A stretch of 64,000 bases of DNA from positions 930,001 to 994,000 of the forward strand of contig NZ_JALKBW010000001.1 of assembly GCF_023017165.1 (NCBI RefSeq), in the 5' to 3' direction. Positions 52,919-62,022 of the stretch are shown one piece after another. This stretch comes from Gordonia alkaliphila. Its GTDB lineage: Bacteria > Actinomycetota > Actinomycetes > Mycobacteriales > Mycobacteriaceae. The notes below the pieces were generated by a model that was not told the origin of the DNA, did no database searches, and saw only the letters and a program-made list of their open reading frames with translations. Made by a program: the position numbers and the translations under genes. Within the stretch, counting starts at the first letter, position 1; every line of letters starts with the position of its first letter.

Positions 52919-54304
52919 CTACAGGTTGATCATGTGCCCGACGGCGCCGTGGAAGGTCTCCTGCAGCGCCTCGCTCATGGTCGGGTGGGTGTGGACGTTG
53001 CGCGCCAGTTCCTTGGCGGTCAGGTCCCACTTCTGCGCGAGGGTCATCTCCGGCAGCATCTCCGAGACGTTGTCGCCGACGAGGTGGCCGCCGAGCAGTT
53101 CGTCCGTGTCGGCGTTGGTGACCAGCTTCGCGAAGCCCGCGGAGGCGGCCAGGCCCTGGGCCTTGCCGTTGGCCGAGAACGGGAACTTGGTGACCGTGAC
53201 GTTGTAGCCCTCGTCCTTGGCCTGTGCCTCGGTGAGCCCGAAGGAGGCCACCTGCGGCTGGCAGAAGGTGGCGCGCGGCATCATCCGGTAGTCGCCCAGG
53301 GTCATGGTCTCCGCGCCGGCCATGGTCTCGGCGGCCACGATGCCCTGCGCCTCGGCGACGTGGGCCAGCATCAGCTTCGCGGTGACGTCGCCGATGGCGT
53401 AGATACCGGGCACGTTGGTGCGCATGTGGTCGTCGATCGCGATGGCGCCGCGATCGGTGAGTTCCACGCCGGTGGTCTCCAGGCCGAAGCCCTCGGTGCG
53501 CGGGGCGAAGCCGACCGACATGAGGACCTTGTCGACGGTCACGCTGGCCGCGGCGCCCTTGGCGTCGGTGTAGCTGACCACGACCTGCGAGCCCTGGTCG
53601 TCGACCGACTGCACGGCGGTGCCGGTGAGGATCTTGACGCCCAGCTTCTTGTAGGCCTTCGCGATCTCCTTGGAGACGTCCGCGTCCTCGTTCGGCAGCA
53701 CGCGCGGCAGGTACTCGATGATGGTGACGTCGACGCCGTAGTTGGCCAGGACGTAGCCGAACTCCATGCCGATGGCGCCGGCGCCGACGATGACGATGGA
53801 GCCGGGCAGGTCGCGGGTGAGGATCTGCTCCTCATAGGTCACGACGTTCTCCGACAGCTCCACGCCGGGCAGCAGGCGGACCTGCGAGCCGGTGTCGATG
53901 ATGACGTTGTCGAAGGTGATCACGCGGTCGCCGACCCGGATGGTCTTCGCATCGGTGAAGACGCCGTAACCGTCGATCTCGGTGATCGCGTTCTTCTTCA
54001 TCAGGAAGTGGACGCCCTTGACGATGCCGTCGGACACCTTGCGGCTCCGGTCGAAGGCGACGCCGAAGTCGAAGCTCACCTCACCGGACATGCCGAAGGT
54101 CTTCGCTTCGTGGTTGAAGACGTGCGCCAGTTCCGCATTGCGCAGCAGCGCTTTGGACGGGATACAGCCGACGTTGAGACAGACACCTCCCCACCACTTC
54201 TCCTCGATGACGGCGGTCTTCATGCCGAGCTGGGCGGACCGGATCGCGGCCACGTACCCACCAGGACCTGCTCCAAGGACGACGGTGTCGAAGTGTTCAG
54301 TCAC
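52919..54304 (-). CDS. lpdC: Dihydrolipoyl dehydrogenase
   Basis: A 461-residue flavoprotein of the pyridine nucleotide-disulfide oxidoreductase family: FAD motif [14 protein letters not shown], redox Cys pair [19 protein letters not shown] motif [29 protein letters not shown], and the dimer-interface [12 protein letters not shown] with the active-site His. It reoxidises lipoamide of the pyruvate and 2-oxoglutarate dehydrogenase complexes. It occupies the Rv0462 position beside ramB in the M. tuberculosis order (from memory). GTG start at 54304. Confidence 0.95.
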   Translation of the reverse strand: MTEHFDTVVLGAGPGGYVAAIRSAQLGMKTAVIEEKWWGGVCLNVGCIPSKALLRNAELAHVFNHEAKTFGMSGEVSFDFGVAFDRSRKVSDGIVKGVHFLMKKNAITEIDGYGVFTDAKTIRVGDRVITFDNVIIDTGSQVRLLPGVELSENVVTYEEQILTRDLPGSIVIVGAGAIGMEFGYVLANYGVDVTIIEYLPRVLPNEDADVSKEIAKAYKKLGVKILTGTAVQSVDDQGSQVVVSYTDAKGAAASVTVDKVLMSVGFAPRTEGFGLETTGVELTDRGAIAIDDHMRTNVPGIYAIGDVTAKLMLAHVAEAQGIVAAETMAGAETMTLGDYRMMPRATFCQPQVASFGLTEAQAKDEGYNVTVTKFPFSANGKAQGLAASAGFAKLVTNADTDELLGGHLVGDNVSEMLPEMTLAQKWDLTAKELARNVHTHPTMSEALQETFHGAVGHMINL

Positions 54305-54366
54305 GGCTTCAACCCTAGCCTCCGGGGCGGTCGCCGCGCAGGTCGCTATGCGGCCACATTCGATCA

Positions 54367-54382
54367 AAGAACGTCCGTTCGA
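54367..54382. promoter_or_regulatory. LexA-box-like sequence between lpd and the MFS gene
   Basis: AAGAACGTCCGTTCGA matches the mycobacterial SOS box (TCGAAC-N4-GTTCGA) at 10 of 12 fixed positions. The right half is perfect. It is the only clear element in the 284-base gap 54305-54588. Confidence 0.3.
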
Positions 54383-54588
54383 CGACCCCATGTCCGATTC
54401 GCGGATATCGCCGGTCCTGCCAGGTCATCGCGGCAGTTCCCGTGCGTGTCCAGAGGAGCCCACGAGGCGAAAGTGTTTGCTCCGCGCCGGTCCGGGGTAC
54501 AGCTCTATGTGTAGTCCGTTCGGGGGAAGGACGCCGTCACCCCGAGCAGTCCGCCTGCCCGCGACGGCTGAAGGAACGGAGCGACGAG

Positions 54589-55992
54589 ATGACGCCGGAG
54601 ACGACCCGCGACCTGCCGAGTCTGCCGAAGGACTTAGCTGCGCCCTCCCCGAAAGTGATCCGCAAAGCGATCACGGCGTCGGCCATCGGCAACGCCACCG
54701 AGTGGTACGACTACGGCGTCTACGCCGCCACGATCACCTATCTGACGCAGGCCTTCTTCCCCGGCGCCATGGGCACGCTCGGCGTGATGCTGGGCTTCGC
54801 CGTGTCGTTCGTGTTACGCCCCCTCGGCGGATTCGTCTGGGGCCCGATCGGCGACCGCGTGGGCCGCAAACACGTCCTGGCCCTCACCATCCTGTTGATC
54901 TCGGTGTCCACCGCCCTCATCGGCGCGCTGCCGACGCACGCGGTGGCCGGCGTGTGGGCGCCGATCCTGCTGATCGCGCTGCGCGTGGTGCAGGGCTTCT
55001 CCACCGGCGGCGAGTACGGCGGCGCCGCGACGTTCATGGCCGAGTACTCGCCGGACGACAAGCGCGGACGGTACGGCAGCTTCCTGGAGTTCGGCACGCT
55101 CGCCGGCTTCGCGTCGGGCACCGCGCTGGTGCTGCTGCTGAACCTCGGTCTGTCCGACGACCAGATGGCGACCTGGGGCTGGCGCCTGCCGTTCCTGCTC
55201 GCCCTGCCGCTCGGCCTGGTGGGCCTGTACCTGCGCTCGCAGCTGGAGGACTCCCCGGTCTTCACCGAGCTCGAGGAACACGGGTCCGAGGCGGTCGACG
55301 TCCCGATGTGGACCAAGCTCCGCCAGACGGTCGTCGACTACTGGCAGCCGATCCTGATCATGTTCGGCATGGTGGTGGCGCTGAACGTGGCCAACTACAC
55401 GCTGCTGGCCTTCCAGCCCGAGTACTTGAAGAACACCATCGGACTGTCCGAGGACGACGGCTCCACCGTGGTCCTCGTCGGCCAGGTCGCCATGATGTGC
55501 CTGATCCCGCTGTTCGGCCGCTGGTCCGACCGCACCGGCCGCAAGCCGATGTGGTGGGTGTCGTTGATCGGCCTGTTCGCGCTGTCGTTGCCGATGTACT
55601 GGCTGATGGGCCAGGGCTTCGGCTGGGCGATCATCGGCTTCGTGGTGCTCGGCGTGCTGTACCTCCCGCAGCTCGCCACCATCTCGGCGACGTTCCCGGC
55701 CATGTTTCCCACGCACGTGCGCTACGCCGGGTTCGCGATCTCGTACAACCTCTCCACCGCCCTCTTCGGCGGCACCGCACCGCTGGTCAACGAGGCCGTG
55801 GTGAGCGCCACCGGGTGGAACCTCTTCCCCGCCGTCTACCTGATGGGCGCCTGCGCGATCGGCATGGTGGCGCTGGCCTTCCTGCGCGAGACCGCCGGCT
55901 GCTCGCTGCGCGGCACCGAGGTCCCCGGGCAGGCGATGGACCAGACCGAGCCGGTCGCACCCTCCCGCCAGGCGATTTCAATCAGTGATTGA
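54589..55992 (+). CDS. MFS transporter, metabolite:H+ symporter (MHS/ProP-like)
   Basis: A 467-residue transporter with 12 predicted helices. The MHS signature is ATEWYDYGVYA in helix 1, and the loop motif GPIGDRVGRKH between helices 2 and 3. LRVVQGFSTGGEYGGAATFMAEYSP lies in the helix 4-5 region and RWSDRTGRKPMWW in the later loop. MHS carriers import proline/betaine, citrate, alpha-ketoglutarate or shikimate with protons. ATG 54589 begins the family alignment. The 3' end contains the TetR operator for the next gene. Confidence 0.9.
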   Translation: MTPETTRDLPSLPKDLAAPSPKVIRKAITASAIGNATEWYDYGVYAATITYLTQAFFPGAMGTLGVMLGFAVSFVLRPLGGFVWGPIGDRVGRKHVLALTILLISVSTALIGALPTHAVAGVWAPILLIALRVVQGFSTGGEYGGAATFMAEYSPDDKRGRYGSFLEFGTLAGFASGTALVLLLNLGLSDDQMATWGWRLPFLLALPLGLVGLYLRSQLEDSPVFTELEEHGSEAVDVPMWTKLRQTVVDYWQPILIMFGMVVALNVANYTLLAFQPEYLKNTIGLSEDDGSTVVLVGQVAMMCLIPLFGRWSDRTGRKPMWWVSLIGLFALSLPMYWLMGQGFGWAIIGFVVLGVLYLPQLATISATFPAMFPTHVRYAGFAISYNLSTALFGGTAPLVNEAVVSATGWNLFPAVYLMGACAIGMVALAFLRETAGCSLRGTEVPGQAMDQTEPVAPSRQAISISD

Positions 55993-55994
55993 AA
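55976..55994. promoter_or_regulatory. Perfect 19-bp palindrome, probable TetR operator
   Basis: TTTCAATCAGTGATTGAAA has 9-base arms around a central G. It overlaps the last codons of the MFS gene and lies 32 bases before the TetR ATG at 56026. Confidence 0.72.
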
Positions 55995-56025
55995 CGTTGT
56001 GAGTTTTCGTGTTTGAATTACCGGC

Positions 56026-56601
56026 ATGGCCGAGAGCATCTCCCGCGCGAGCACGCGCGAACGGCTCCTCGACGCCGCGGAGGAACTGCTGCTGCAGTAC
56101 GACTACGACGCGGTGTCCGTCCGGAGCATCTGCGCGCACTCGCAGGCCAATCCGGCCGCGGTGCACTATCACTTCGGATCCAAAGAACAGCTCGTCGCCG
56201 CACTCCTCGAGACCCGGCTCGCGCCGGTGTGGGCCGCCGGCCTCGACCGGATCGACCAGCAGCCGGCGACGGTGACCGCACTGGTCGACGCCCTCTGGGC
56301 ACCGATGGACGAGCTGCTCGCCGACCCGGTGGGCACCCTGCGCCTGTCGTTGCTGGCGCGCTTCGTGCTGAGCCACCCGAACGTGCGGTGGCAGAGCACC
56401 TGGTTCGACCTCACCGCGTGGGTGCGGGCCCTGCAGCGCGCCCGCCCGGAGCTCGACGAGACGACGGCCCGCTACCGCTGCCGCTTCGCATTCTCCGCCC
56501 TGCTGACCCAGGTCGGCGGCGGTCACCCGCTACCCCCGGCGGCCGCCGCCGCACTGCGGGCCTTCCTGGTCGCCGGTCTCGCCGGCACGCCCGCCACCTA
56601 G
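56026..56601 (+). CDS. TetR-family transcriptional regulator
   Basis: A 191-residue regulator with an N-terminal TetR helix-turn-helix (TRERLLDAAEELLLQYDYDAVSVRSICAHSQANPAAVHYHFGSKEQLVAALLETR) and a C-terminal ligand domain. A perfect palindrome just upstream is its likely site, so it probably represses itself and the following old yellow enzyme gene, 59 bases away. Confidence 0.9.
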   Translation: MAESISRASTRERLLDAAEELLLQYDYDAVSVRSICAHSQANPAAVHYHFGSKEQLVAALLETRLAPVWAAGLDRIDQQPATVTALVDALWAPMDELLADPVGTLRLSLLARFVLSHPNVRWQSTWFDLTAWVRALQRARPELDETTARYRCRFAFSALLTQVGGGHPLPPAAAAALRAFLVAGLAGTPAT

Positions 56602-56660
56602 TTCTTCCGCATCGACAGCCCGTCCACCGTTTCGTCTACAGCCCAAGGACACATCACCTC

Positions 56661-57893
56661 ATGACCACCACCCCGCCGATCGATCCGTTCGCGCCGGCCA
56701 CCCTCGGCCCGCTGCAGCTGCGCAACCGCCTCATCAAGTGCGCCACCTTCGAGGGCATGACGCCGGACGCCGTCGTCACCGACGAACTGATCGAGTTCCA
56801 CCGCGAGCACGCCGCCGGCGGCGTCGCGATCAGCACCGTCGCCTACTGCGCCATCTCCCCGGAGGGCCGCACCGACCGTCACCAGATCTGGATGCGCCCG
56901 GAAGCGGTGCACGGCCTGCGTCGCCTCACCGACGCGATCCACGGTGAGGGCGCGCTCGCCGCGGCCCAGCTCGGGCACGCCGGCGCGGTGGCCAACTCGG
57001 TGTCCAACGGCGCGAAGGCGTTGGGCCCCACCGCGATTCCCGCACCGATGGGCATGTCGCTGACGAAGAAGGTCACCGTCGACGAGATGCCCGCGCTGCT
57101 GGAGAAGTTCGCCACCGCCGCCAAGATCGCCGTCGACTCCGGCTTCGACGCCCTCGAGATCCACTGCGGCCACAACTACCTGATCAGCTCGTTCCTGTCA
57201 CCGCTGCTGAACCACCGCCGCGACCAGTACGGCGGCTCCCTGGTGAACCGCGCCCGCCTGGCCCGCGAGGTGCTGGAGACCGTGCGCAACGCCGTCGGTT
57301 CCGACGTGGCCGTCTGGGCCAAGCTCAACATGTACGACGGTGTCGGCAAGCCCGGCCCTGGGCGCGGCCCCAAGCCGTGGCGCGGTTTCAACGTCGACGA
57401 GGCCTGCGAGACGGCCCGCCTGTTCGAGTCCGACGGCTTCCTCGACGCCATCGAGCCGACCGCGGGCAGCTCGCTGCTGAACCCGATGTACCTGTTCCAC
57501 GGTGATGCGCCGCGCGCCGAGTTCGCCGACGCCTTCCAGGGCGCGATGCGCACCGGCCTCAAGGTCGGCGGCCCGGTGTTCCTCAAGGCCTACCCGTACC
57601 ACGACGCCTACCTCCTGCCGCTGGCCAAGGAACTGCGCGCGGCGGTCAAGCTGCCGGTGATCCTGCTGGGCGGCATCACCGACCGCGAGAGCATGGACCT
57701 GGCGATGCGCGAGGGCTTCGACTTCGTCGCGATGGGCCGCGCGCTGCTGCGCGAGCCCGACCTGCCGACCCGCATCGAGGCCGATCCGACCACGCAGTCG
57801 CGGTGCGTGCACTGCAACCTGTGCATGCCGACCATCTACTCGAGCACCCGCTGCCCGATCCGCACCGGCGAGGTCCCCGACCCGCTGGCCTGA
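56661..57893 (+). CDS. Old yellow enzyme family NADH:flavin oxidoreductase
   Basis: A 410-residue FMN-dependent alkene reductase fold: FMN/substrate segments LRNRLIKCATFEGM, AAQLGHAGAVA, EIHCGHNYLISSFLSPLLNHRRDQYGGSL and GGITDRESMDLAMREGFDFVAMGRALLREPDL. The C-terminus has CVHCNLCMPTIYSSTRC, the spacing of the 4Fe-4S binding region of the 2,4-dienoyl-CoA reductase branch, yet there is no second flavin domain. It reduces enoate or similar double bonds, and is likely controlled by the TetR upstream. Confidence 0.9.
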   Translation: MTTTPPIDPFAPATLGPLQLRNRLIKCATFEGMTPDAVVTDELIEFHREHAAGGVAISTVAYCAISPEGRTDRHQIWMRPEAVHGLRRLTDAIHGEGALAAAQLGHAGAVANSVSNGAKALGPTAIPAPMGMSLTKKVTVDEMPALLEKFATAAKIAVDSGFDALEIHCGHNYLISSFLSPLLNHRRDQYGGSLVNRARLAREVLETVRNAVGSDVAVWAKLNMYDGVGKPGPGRGPKPWRGFNVDEACETARLFESDGFLDAIEPTAGSSLLNPMYLFHGDAPRAEFADAFQGAMRTGLKVGGPVFLKAYPYHDAYLLPLAKELRAAVKLPVILLGGITDRESMDLAMREGFDFVAMGRALLREPDLPTRIEADPTTQSRCVHCNLCMPTIYSSTRCPIRTGEVPDPLA

Positions 57894-57928
57894 CGACCGC
57901 CGTCGCCGGTGACCGATAGCCTGGCTCC

Positions 57929-59965
57929 ATGGCTACCGATCCGTATCTCTGGCTGGAAGACGTCACCGGCGACGAGGCCCTCGAATGGGTGCGCGCGCAC
58001 AACGAACCGACCGTCGCGGACCTGACGTCGTCGGCCCGGTTCGAGGAACTGCGCTCCGGCGCCCTCGAGGTGCTCGACACCGACGACAAGATCCCCTACG
58101 TCCGACGTCGCGGCGAGTTCCTCTACAACTTCTGGCGCGATGCTGGCAATCCCAAGGGCGTGTGGCGGCGGACCACCCTGGAGTCGTACCGCACCGACAG
58201 CCCCGAGTGGGACGTGCTGATCGACGTCGACGCGCTCGCCGCGGCCGAGGACGAGAACTGGGTGTGGGCCGGCGTGGCGCTGCGCTACCCCGAGTACGAC
58301 CGCGGCCTGGTGTCGCTGTCCCGCGGCGGCGCCGACGCCTCCGTGGTCCGCGAATTCGATGTGGCGCAACGGGATTGGGTCGCACCGGAGGACGGCGGCT
58401 TCACCCTGCCCGAAGCCAAGTCGGACATCGGCTGGATCGACGCCGACACCGTGTACGTCGGCACCGACTTCGCCGAGACCGAGGACGGCGAGCCCGCCCT
58501 CACCACGTCGGGCTACCCGCGCACCGCCCGCCGCTGGGCGCGGGGCACCGCGCTGGCCGACGCCCCGACGGTGTTCGCCGGCGAGGTGACCGACGTGGCG
58601 GCCGGAGCGTCGTACGACCACACCCCCGGCTACGAGCGGCACTACGTGTCCCGCTCCACCGACTTCTTCAACTCGCTCAACTACCAGCTGGTCGACGGCG
58701 AGCCGGTCCTCATCGACGTGCCCACCGACGCCCACTTCTCGGTGCGGCACGACTACCTGATGGTGATGCCGCGGTCGGACTGGGAGGTGAACGGCGTGCT
58801 CCGCCCGGCCGGTTCGCTGCTGGTCTTCGACTACCCGGCCTACCTCGCCGGCGAGCGCGCCCACACCGCGCTGTTCCTGCCGGATGCGCACACCAGCCTG
58901 CAGGACTACTCGTACACGCAGTCGCGCCTGGTGTTGGTGACGCTGCACGACGTCGCCACCCGGGTGGACGTGCGCACCCTCGGCGACTGGGAGCCCGCAC
59001 CCATCACCGGCCTGCCGGAGCTGGCTACGCTCTCGGTGATCGGCACCGACGCCGACCACAGCGACGAGATCTGGTTCAGCGCAAGCTCTTTCACGCAGAG
59101 CCCGAGCCTGCTCCTCGGTGACGCGACCAGCGGCGTGCGCGTCCTGAAGTCGACACCGGAGTTCTTCGACGCCGACGGCGTCACCGCCCACCAGTTCTTC
59201 GCGACGTCGGACGACGGCACCGCCGTCCCGTACTTCGTGGTGAAGCGGGACGACGTCGCCACCGGCCCGACCCTGCTGTACGGCTACGGTGGCTTCGAGA
59301 ACTCGATGACGCCGGGCTACTCGGCGATCGCCGGACGCAGCTGGATCGCCCGCGGCGGCATCTACGTGATCGCCAACATCCGCGGCGGCGGCGAGTACGG
59401 CCCCACCTGGCACACGCAGGCGCAGAAGGCCGGTCGCCATCTGGTGTACGAGGACTTCGCCGCGGTGGCCCGCGACCTGGTGAGCCGCGGACTCACCACC
59501 ACGGATCAGCTTGCGGCGCAGGGCGGTTCCAACGGCGGCCTGCTGATGGGCGTGATGGCGACGACCTATCCGGAACTGTTCGGCGCCCTGGTCTGCCAGG
59601 TGCCGCTGCTCGACATGCAGCGCTATCACCTGCTGCTGGCCGGCGCGTCGTGGATGGCCGAGTACGGCGACCCGGACGACCCCGACGAGTGGGCGTACCT
59701 CAGCAAGTACTCGCCGTACCAGCGTCTGAAGGCGGATGCGCAGTACCCGCAGCTGCTGATGACCACCTCGACCCGTGACGACCGCGTGCACCCCGGGCAC
59801 GCGCGGAAGTTCGTGGCGCGGATGGAGGAGTACGGCCACCCGGTGCAGTACTACGAGAACATCGAAGGCGGACACGGCGGCGCGTCGGACAACGCGCAGG
59901 CGGCCTTCAAGTCGGCCCTCGCGTACGAATTCCTGTGGCGCACCGTGGGTGGCGCCGGCGCCTGA
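57929..59965 (+). CDS. Prolyl oligopeptidase (peptidase family S9A)
   Basis: A 678-residue serine peptidase: N-terminal DPYLWLEDVTGDEALEWVRAHN, a seven-bladed propeller (about 80-400), and a catalytic domain with GGSNGGLLMG (Ser), STRDDRVHPGHA (Asp) and EGGHGGASD (His). It cuts short peptides after proline in the cytoplasm; no signal peptide is seen. It starts 35 bases after the oxidoreductase gene. A long hairpin at 60015 closes the unit. Confidence 0.93.
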   Translation: MATDPYLWLEDVTGDEALEWVRAHNEPTVADLTSSARFEELRSGALEVLDTDDKIPYVRRRGEFLYNFWRDAGNPKGVWRRTTLESYRTDSPEWDVLIDVDALAAAEDENWVWAGVALRYPEYDRGLVSLSRGGADASVVREFDVAQRDWVAPEDGGFTLPEAKSDIGWIDADTVYVGTDFAETEDGEPALTTSGYPRTARRWARGTALADAPTVFAGEVTDVAAGASYDHTPGYERHYVSRSTDFFNSLNYQLVDGEPVLIDVPTDAHFSVRHDYLMVMPRSDWEVNGVLRPAGSLLVFDYPAYLAGERAHTALFLPDAHTSLQDYSYTQSRLVLVTLHDVATRVDVRTLGDWEPAPITGLPELATLSVIGTDADHSDEIWFSASSFTQSPSLLLGDATSGVRVLKSTPEFFDADGVTAHQFFATSDDGTAVPYFVVKRDDVATGPTLLYGYGGFENSMTPGYSAIAGRSWIARGGIYVIANIRGGGEYGPTWHTQAQKAGRHLVYEDFAAVARDLVSRGLTTTDQLAAQGGSNGGLLMGVMATTYPELFGALVCQVPLLDMQRYHLLLAGASWMAEYGDPDDPDEWAYLSKYSPYQRLKADAQYPQLLMTTSTRDDRVHPGHARKFVARMEEYGHPVQYYENIEGGHGGASDNAQAAFKSALAYEFLWRTVGGAGA

Positions 59966-60014
59966 CCGTCGACCCCGACCGCCCGCGTCGCACAGGCGGC
60001 GGTCCCACCCGTTC

Positions 60015-60072
60015 GCGGCAGTCCGCACCATAGGAGGCAGCCCCGGCGGCCTCCTATGGTGCGCACTGCCGC
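60015..60072. terminator. Long stem-loop between convergent genes
   Basis: GCGGCAGT/ACTGCCGC outer arms and a perfect 14-bp inner stem (GCACCATAGGAGGC, 60025-60038, with 60049-60062), around a 10-base loop. Bidirectional terminator for the peptidase and the membrane protein genes. Confidence 0.75.
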
Positions 60073-60104
60073 CCTTGGTGTCGGGGGCCGCCGGTGCGGG
60101 GGAG

Positions 60105-60911
60105 CTAGCGGCGGTTCAGGAAAAGTGCGGCGGCGGCGCCGACGACGGCCACCGCGAGACCCACCCCGGCAACGATCCACGAGGTGCTGGTCAGGCCGGC
60201 GAGCACGTCGTCGGCCACCGCCTCGACCGTCTTCTGGGTACTGAGGTCACCGGTGGAGCTGTCGGCCGCCTTGCTCCGCAGGTAGGCGGCCAGACCCGCG
60301 CCTGCTCCGCCGGCCAGGACCGCGCCGACGCCCAGCCAGGCCAGGACGGCCGCACGATTGCGGCCGAAGACCAGGGAGACCAGCGCCCCGAGGATGCCGA
60401 CGATCACCGAGATCCACGCCGTCACCGTGAGCGCCGACCCGACGCCTTCCATCGAACCGGCGGTCAGCCGCGTCTGGTCGACAGGGACGGTGATCTTCCG
60501 GTCGATCTCGATCGGCACGGGCGCCTGCTCCAGCACCCGGTTGACCATCGGCGTCACGTCCAGTTCCATCTGGTGACGACTGGTCTCCGGCCCGGGCTGC
60601 GTGAACAGCCACCGGTGCTGCTGGCGCGCCACCTCGGTGAAGTCCGCGACGAACGCCGGACTCTGCGTGTACGACGTCGCCAGCGGCGCCACCGCCGCGC
60701 CCGCGAGCGGGATGTCGGTGGACTGCGCCACCTCCTCGGCGATCTTGGCGGCGAAGAACTCCTGCACCACCGGTTTACTCGCGGCCTCCGCGGCCGCGTC
60801 AGCGAAGCCGTCGGCCGAGACGACGTGCGAGGCCACCCACGTGCTGGGCACCGCGACGATCATGCCCGCCGCGGCGAGGACGAGGAACAGCCCGGTCAGG
60901 AGAGAACGCAC
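60105..60911 (-). CDS. Membrane protein of unknown function
   Basis: A 268-residue protein with a first membrane helix (LLTGLFLVLAAAGMIVAVPS), an extracytoplasmic domain (about 30-155, including QQHRWLFTQPGPETSRHQM) and three more helices (ALTVTAWISVIVGILGALVSLVF; AVLAWLGVGAVLAGGAGAGLAAYL; TSWIVAGVGLAVAVVGAAAALFL). I recognise no motif. GTG start at 60911. It is 9 bases downstream of the PPK2 gene on the same strand and may be co-expressed with it. Confidence 0.68.
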   Translation of the reverse strand: MRSLLTGLFLVLAAAGMIVAVPSTWVASHVVSADGFADAAAEAASKPVVQEFFAAKIAEEVAQSTDIPLAGAAVAPLATSYTQSPAFVADFTEVARQQHRWLFTQPGPETSRHQMELDVTPMVNRVLEQAPVPIEIDRKITVPVDQTRLTAGSMEGVGSALTVTAWISVIVGILGALVSLVFGRNRAAVLAWLGVGAVLAGGAGAGLAAYLRSKAADSSTGDLSTQKTVEAVADDVLAGLTSTSWIVAGVGLAVAVVGAAAALFLNRR

Positions 60912-60920
60912 GTGCGCCGA

Positions 60921-61874
60921 TCACTCACCGATGGTGTCGCGAGCACGGGCCACGATCGCCGGGTCGGGCTCGCCGACCAGTTCGTGGTCCTTGCCGTCGT
61001 ACTCGTGCAGGCTCAGCACATGGCGCATCGCGTTGAGGCGGGCGCGCTTCTTGTCGTTGCTCTTGACCACGGTCCACGGCGCCCAGTCGGTGTCGGTCTG
61101 GGCGAACATGTTCTCCTTGGCGTCGGTGTACGACGCCCAGCGGTCCAGCGACGCCAGGTCCATCGGCGACAGCTTCCACTGGCGGACCGGGTCGATCTGG
61201 CGGATCGCGAACCGGGTGCGCTGCTCCAGCGGGGTCACCGAGAACCAGAACTTCACCAGGTTGATGCCGTCGTCGACCAGCATCTTCTCGAAGGCCGGCG
61301 CCTGCTCCAGGAACTGGGTGTACTGGTCGGGCGTGCAGAAACTCATCACCCGCTCCACGCCTGCGCGGTTGTACCAGGAGCGGTCGAAGAAGACCATCTC
61401 ACCGGCGGCGGGCAGGTGCTGCACGTAGCGCTGGAAGTACCATTCGGTGGCCTCGCGCTCGGTCGGCTTCTCCAGCGCGACGGTGCGCGCACCGCGGGGA
61501 TTGAGGTGTTCGTTGAAGCGCTTGATGGTGCCGCCCTTGCCCGCGGCGTCCCGGCCCTCGAAGACCATCAGGTGGCGGATGCCGTTCTGCTTGGACCACT
61601 TCTGCAGCTTCAGCAGCTCCACCTGGAGGCGGCGCTTCTCCGACTCGTAGTGTCCGCGGTCCATCCGATCGTCGTACGGGTAGTCCTCACGCCAGGTGTC
61701 CACCACGTTGCGCTGCGGCAGCGTCAGCAGAATCGGGTCGTCGTCGTCATCGTCGACCACGATGAAACCACTGGTGTCGTGCAGATCGACGACGCTCTGC
61801 AGCGCCTTGCGACCGGAGACCTTGCTCAGGTCTTCACCGATTTCGAAGTTTTCGAGCGAGAGGTAATCATCCAC
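60921..61874 (-). CDS. ppk2: Polyphosphate kinase 2
   Basis: A 317-residue PPK2-family kinase: a P-loop VFEGRDAAGKGGTIKRF, catalytic/lid region FFDRSWYNRAGVERVM, and the segment NLVKFWFSVTPLEQRTRFAIRQIDPVRQWKLS. PPK2 enzymes transfer phosphate between polyphosphate and NDP or NMP. Single-domain PPK2 class I uses polyP to phosphorylate NDPs. The N-terminal ~70 residues hold an acidic patch VVDDDDDDP. Phosphate metabolism fits the PhoP-like system elsewhere in the window, but no operator is seen. Confidence 0.92.
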   Translation of the reverse strand: MDDYLSLENFEIGEDLSKVSGRKALQSVVDLHDTSGFIVVDDDDDDPILLTLPQRNVVDTWREDYPYDDRMDRGHYESEKRRLQVELLKLQKWSKQNGIRHLMVFEGRDAAGKGGTIKRFNEHLNPRGARTVALEKPTEREATEWYFQRYVQHLPAAGEMVFFDRSWYNRAGVERVMSFCTPDQYTQFLEQAPAFEKMLVDDGINLVKFWFSVTPLEQRTRFAIRQIDPVRQWKLSPMDLASLDRWASYTDAKENMFAQTDTDWAPWTVVKSNDKKRARLNAMRHVLSLHEYDGKDHELVGEPDPAIVARARDTIGE

Positions 61875-61967
61875 GAGACCAGCGTATCGCGCGGACGCCC
61901 GCCCGTTCGCAGACAGGGCGGATAGCCGTCACGCATCACAATGCGCGATCGACGCGCAGAGACGCAG

Positions 61968-61998
61968 AAAGGGCGACGCCGCACCGGCGTCGCCCTTT
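61968..61998 (-). terminator. Hairpin downstream of the SRPBCC gene
   Basis: AAAGGGCGACGCCG (61968-61981) is perfectly complementary to 61985-61998 with a 3-base loop; the A/T ends give a T-rich tail on the minus strand. Confidence 0.8.
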
Positions 61999-62022
61999 CA
62001 ACTCGAGAGATCTGTGGAGAGG

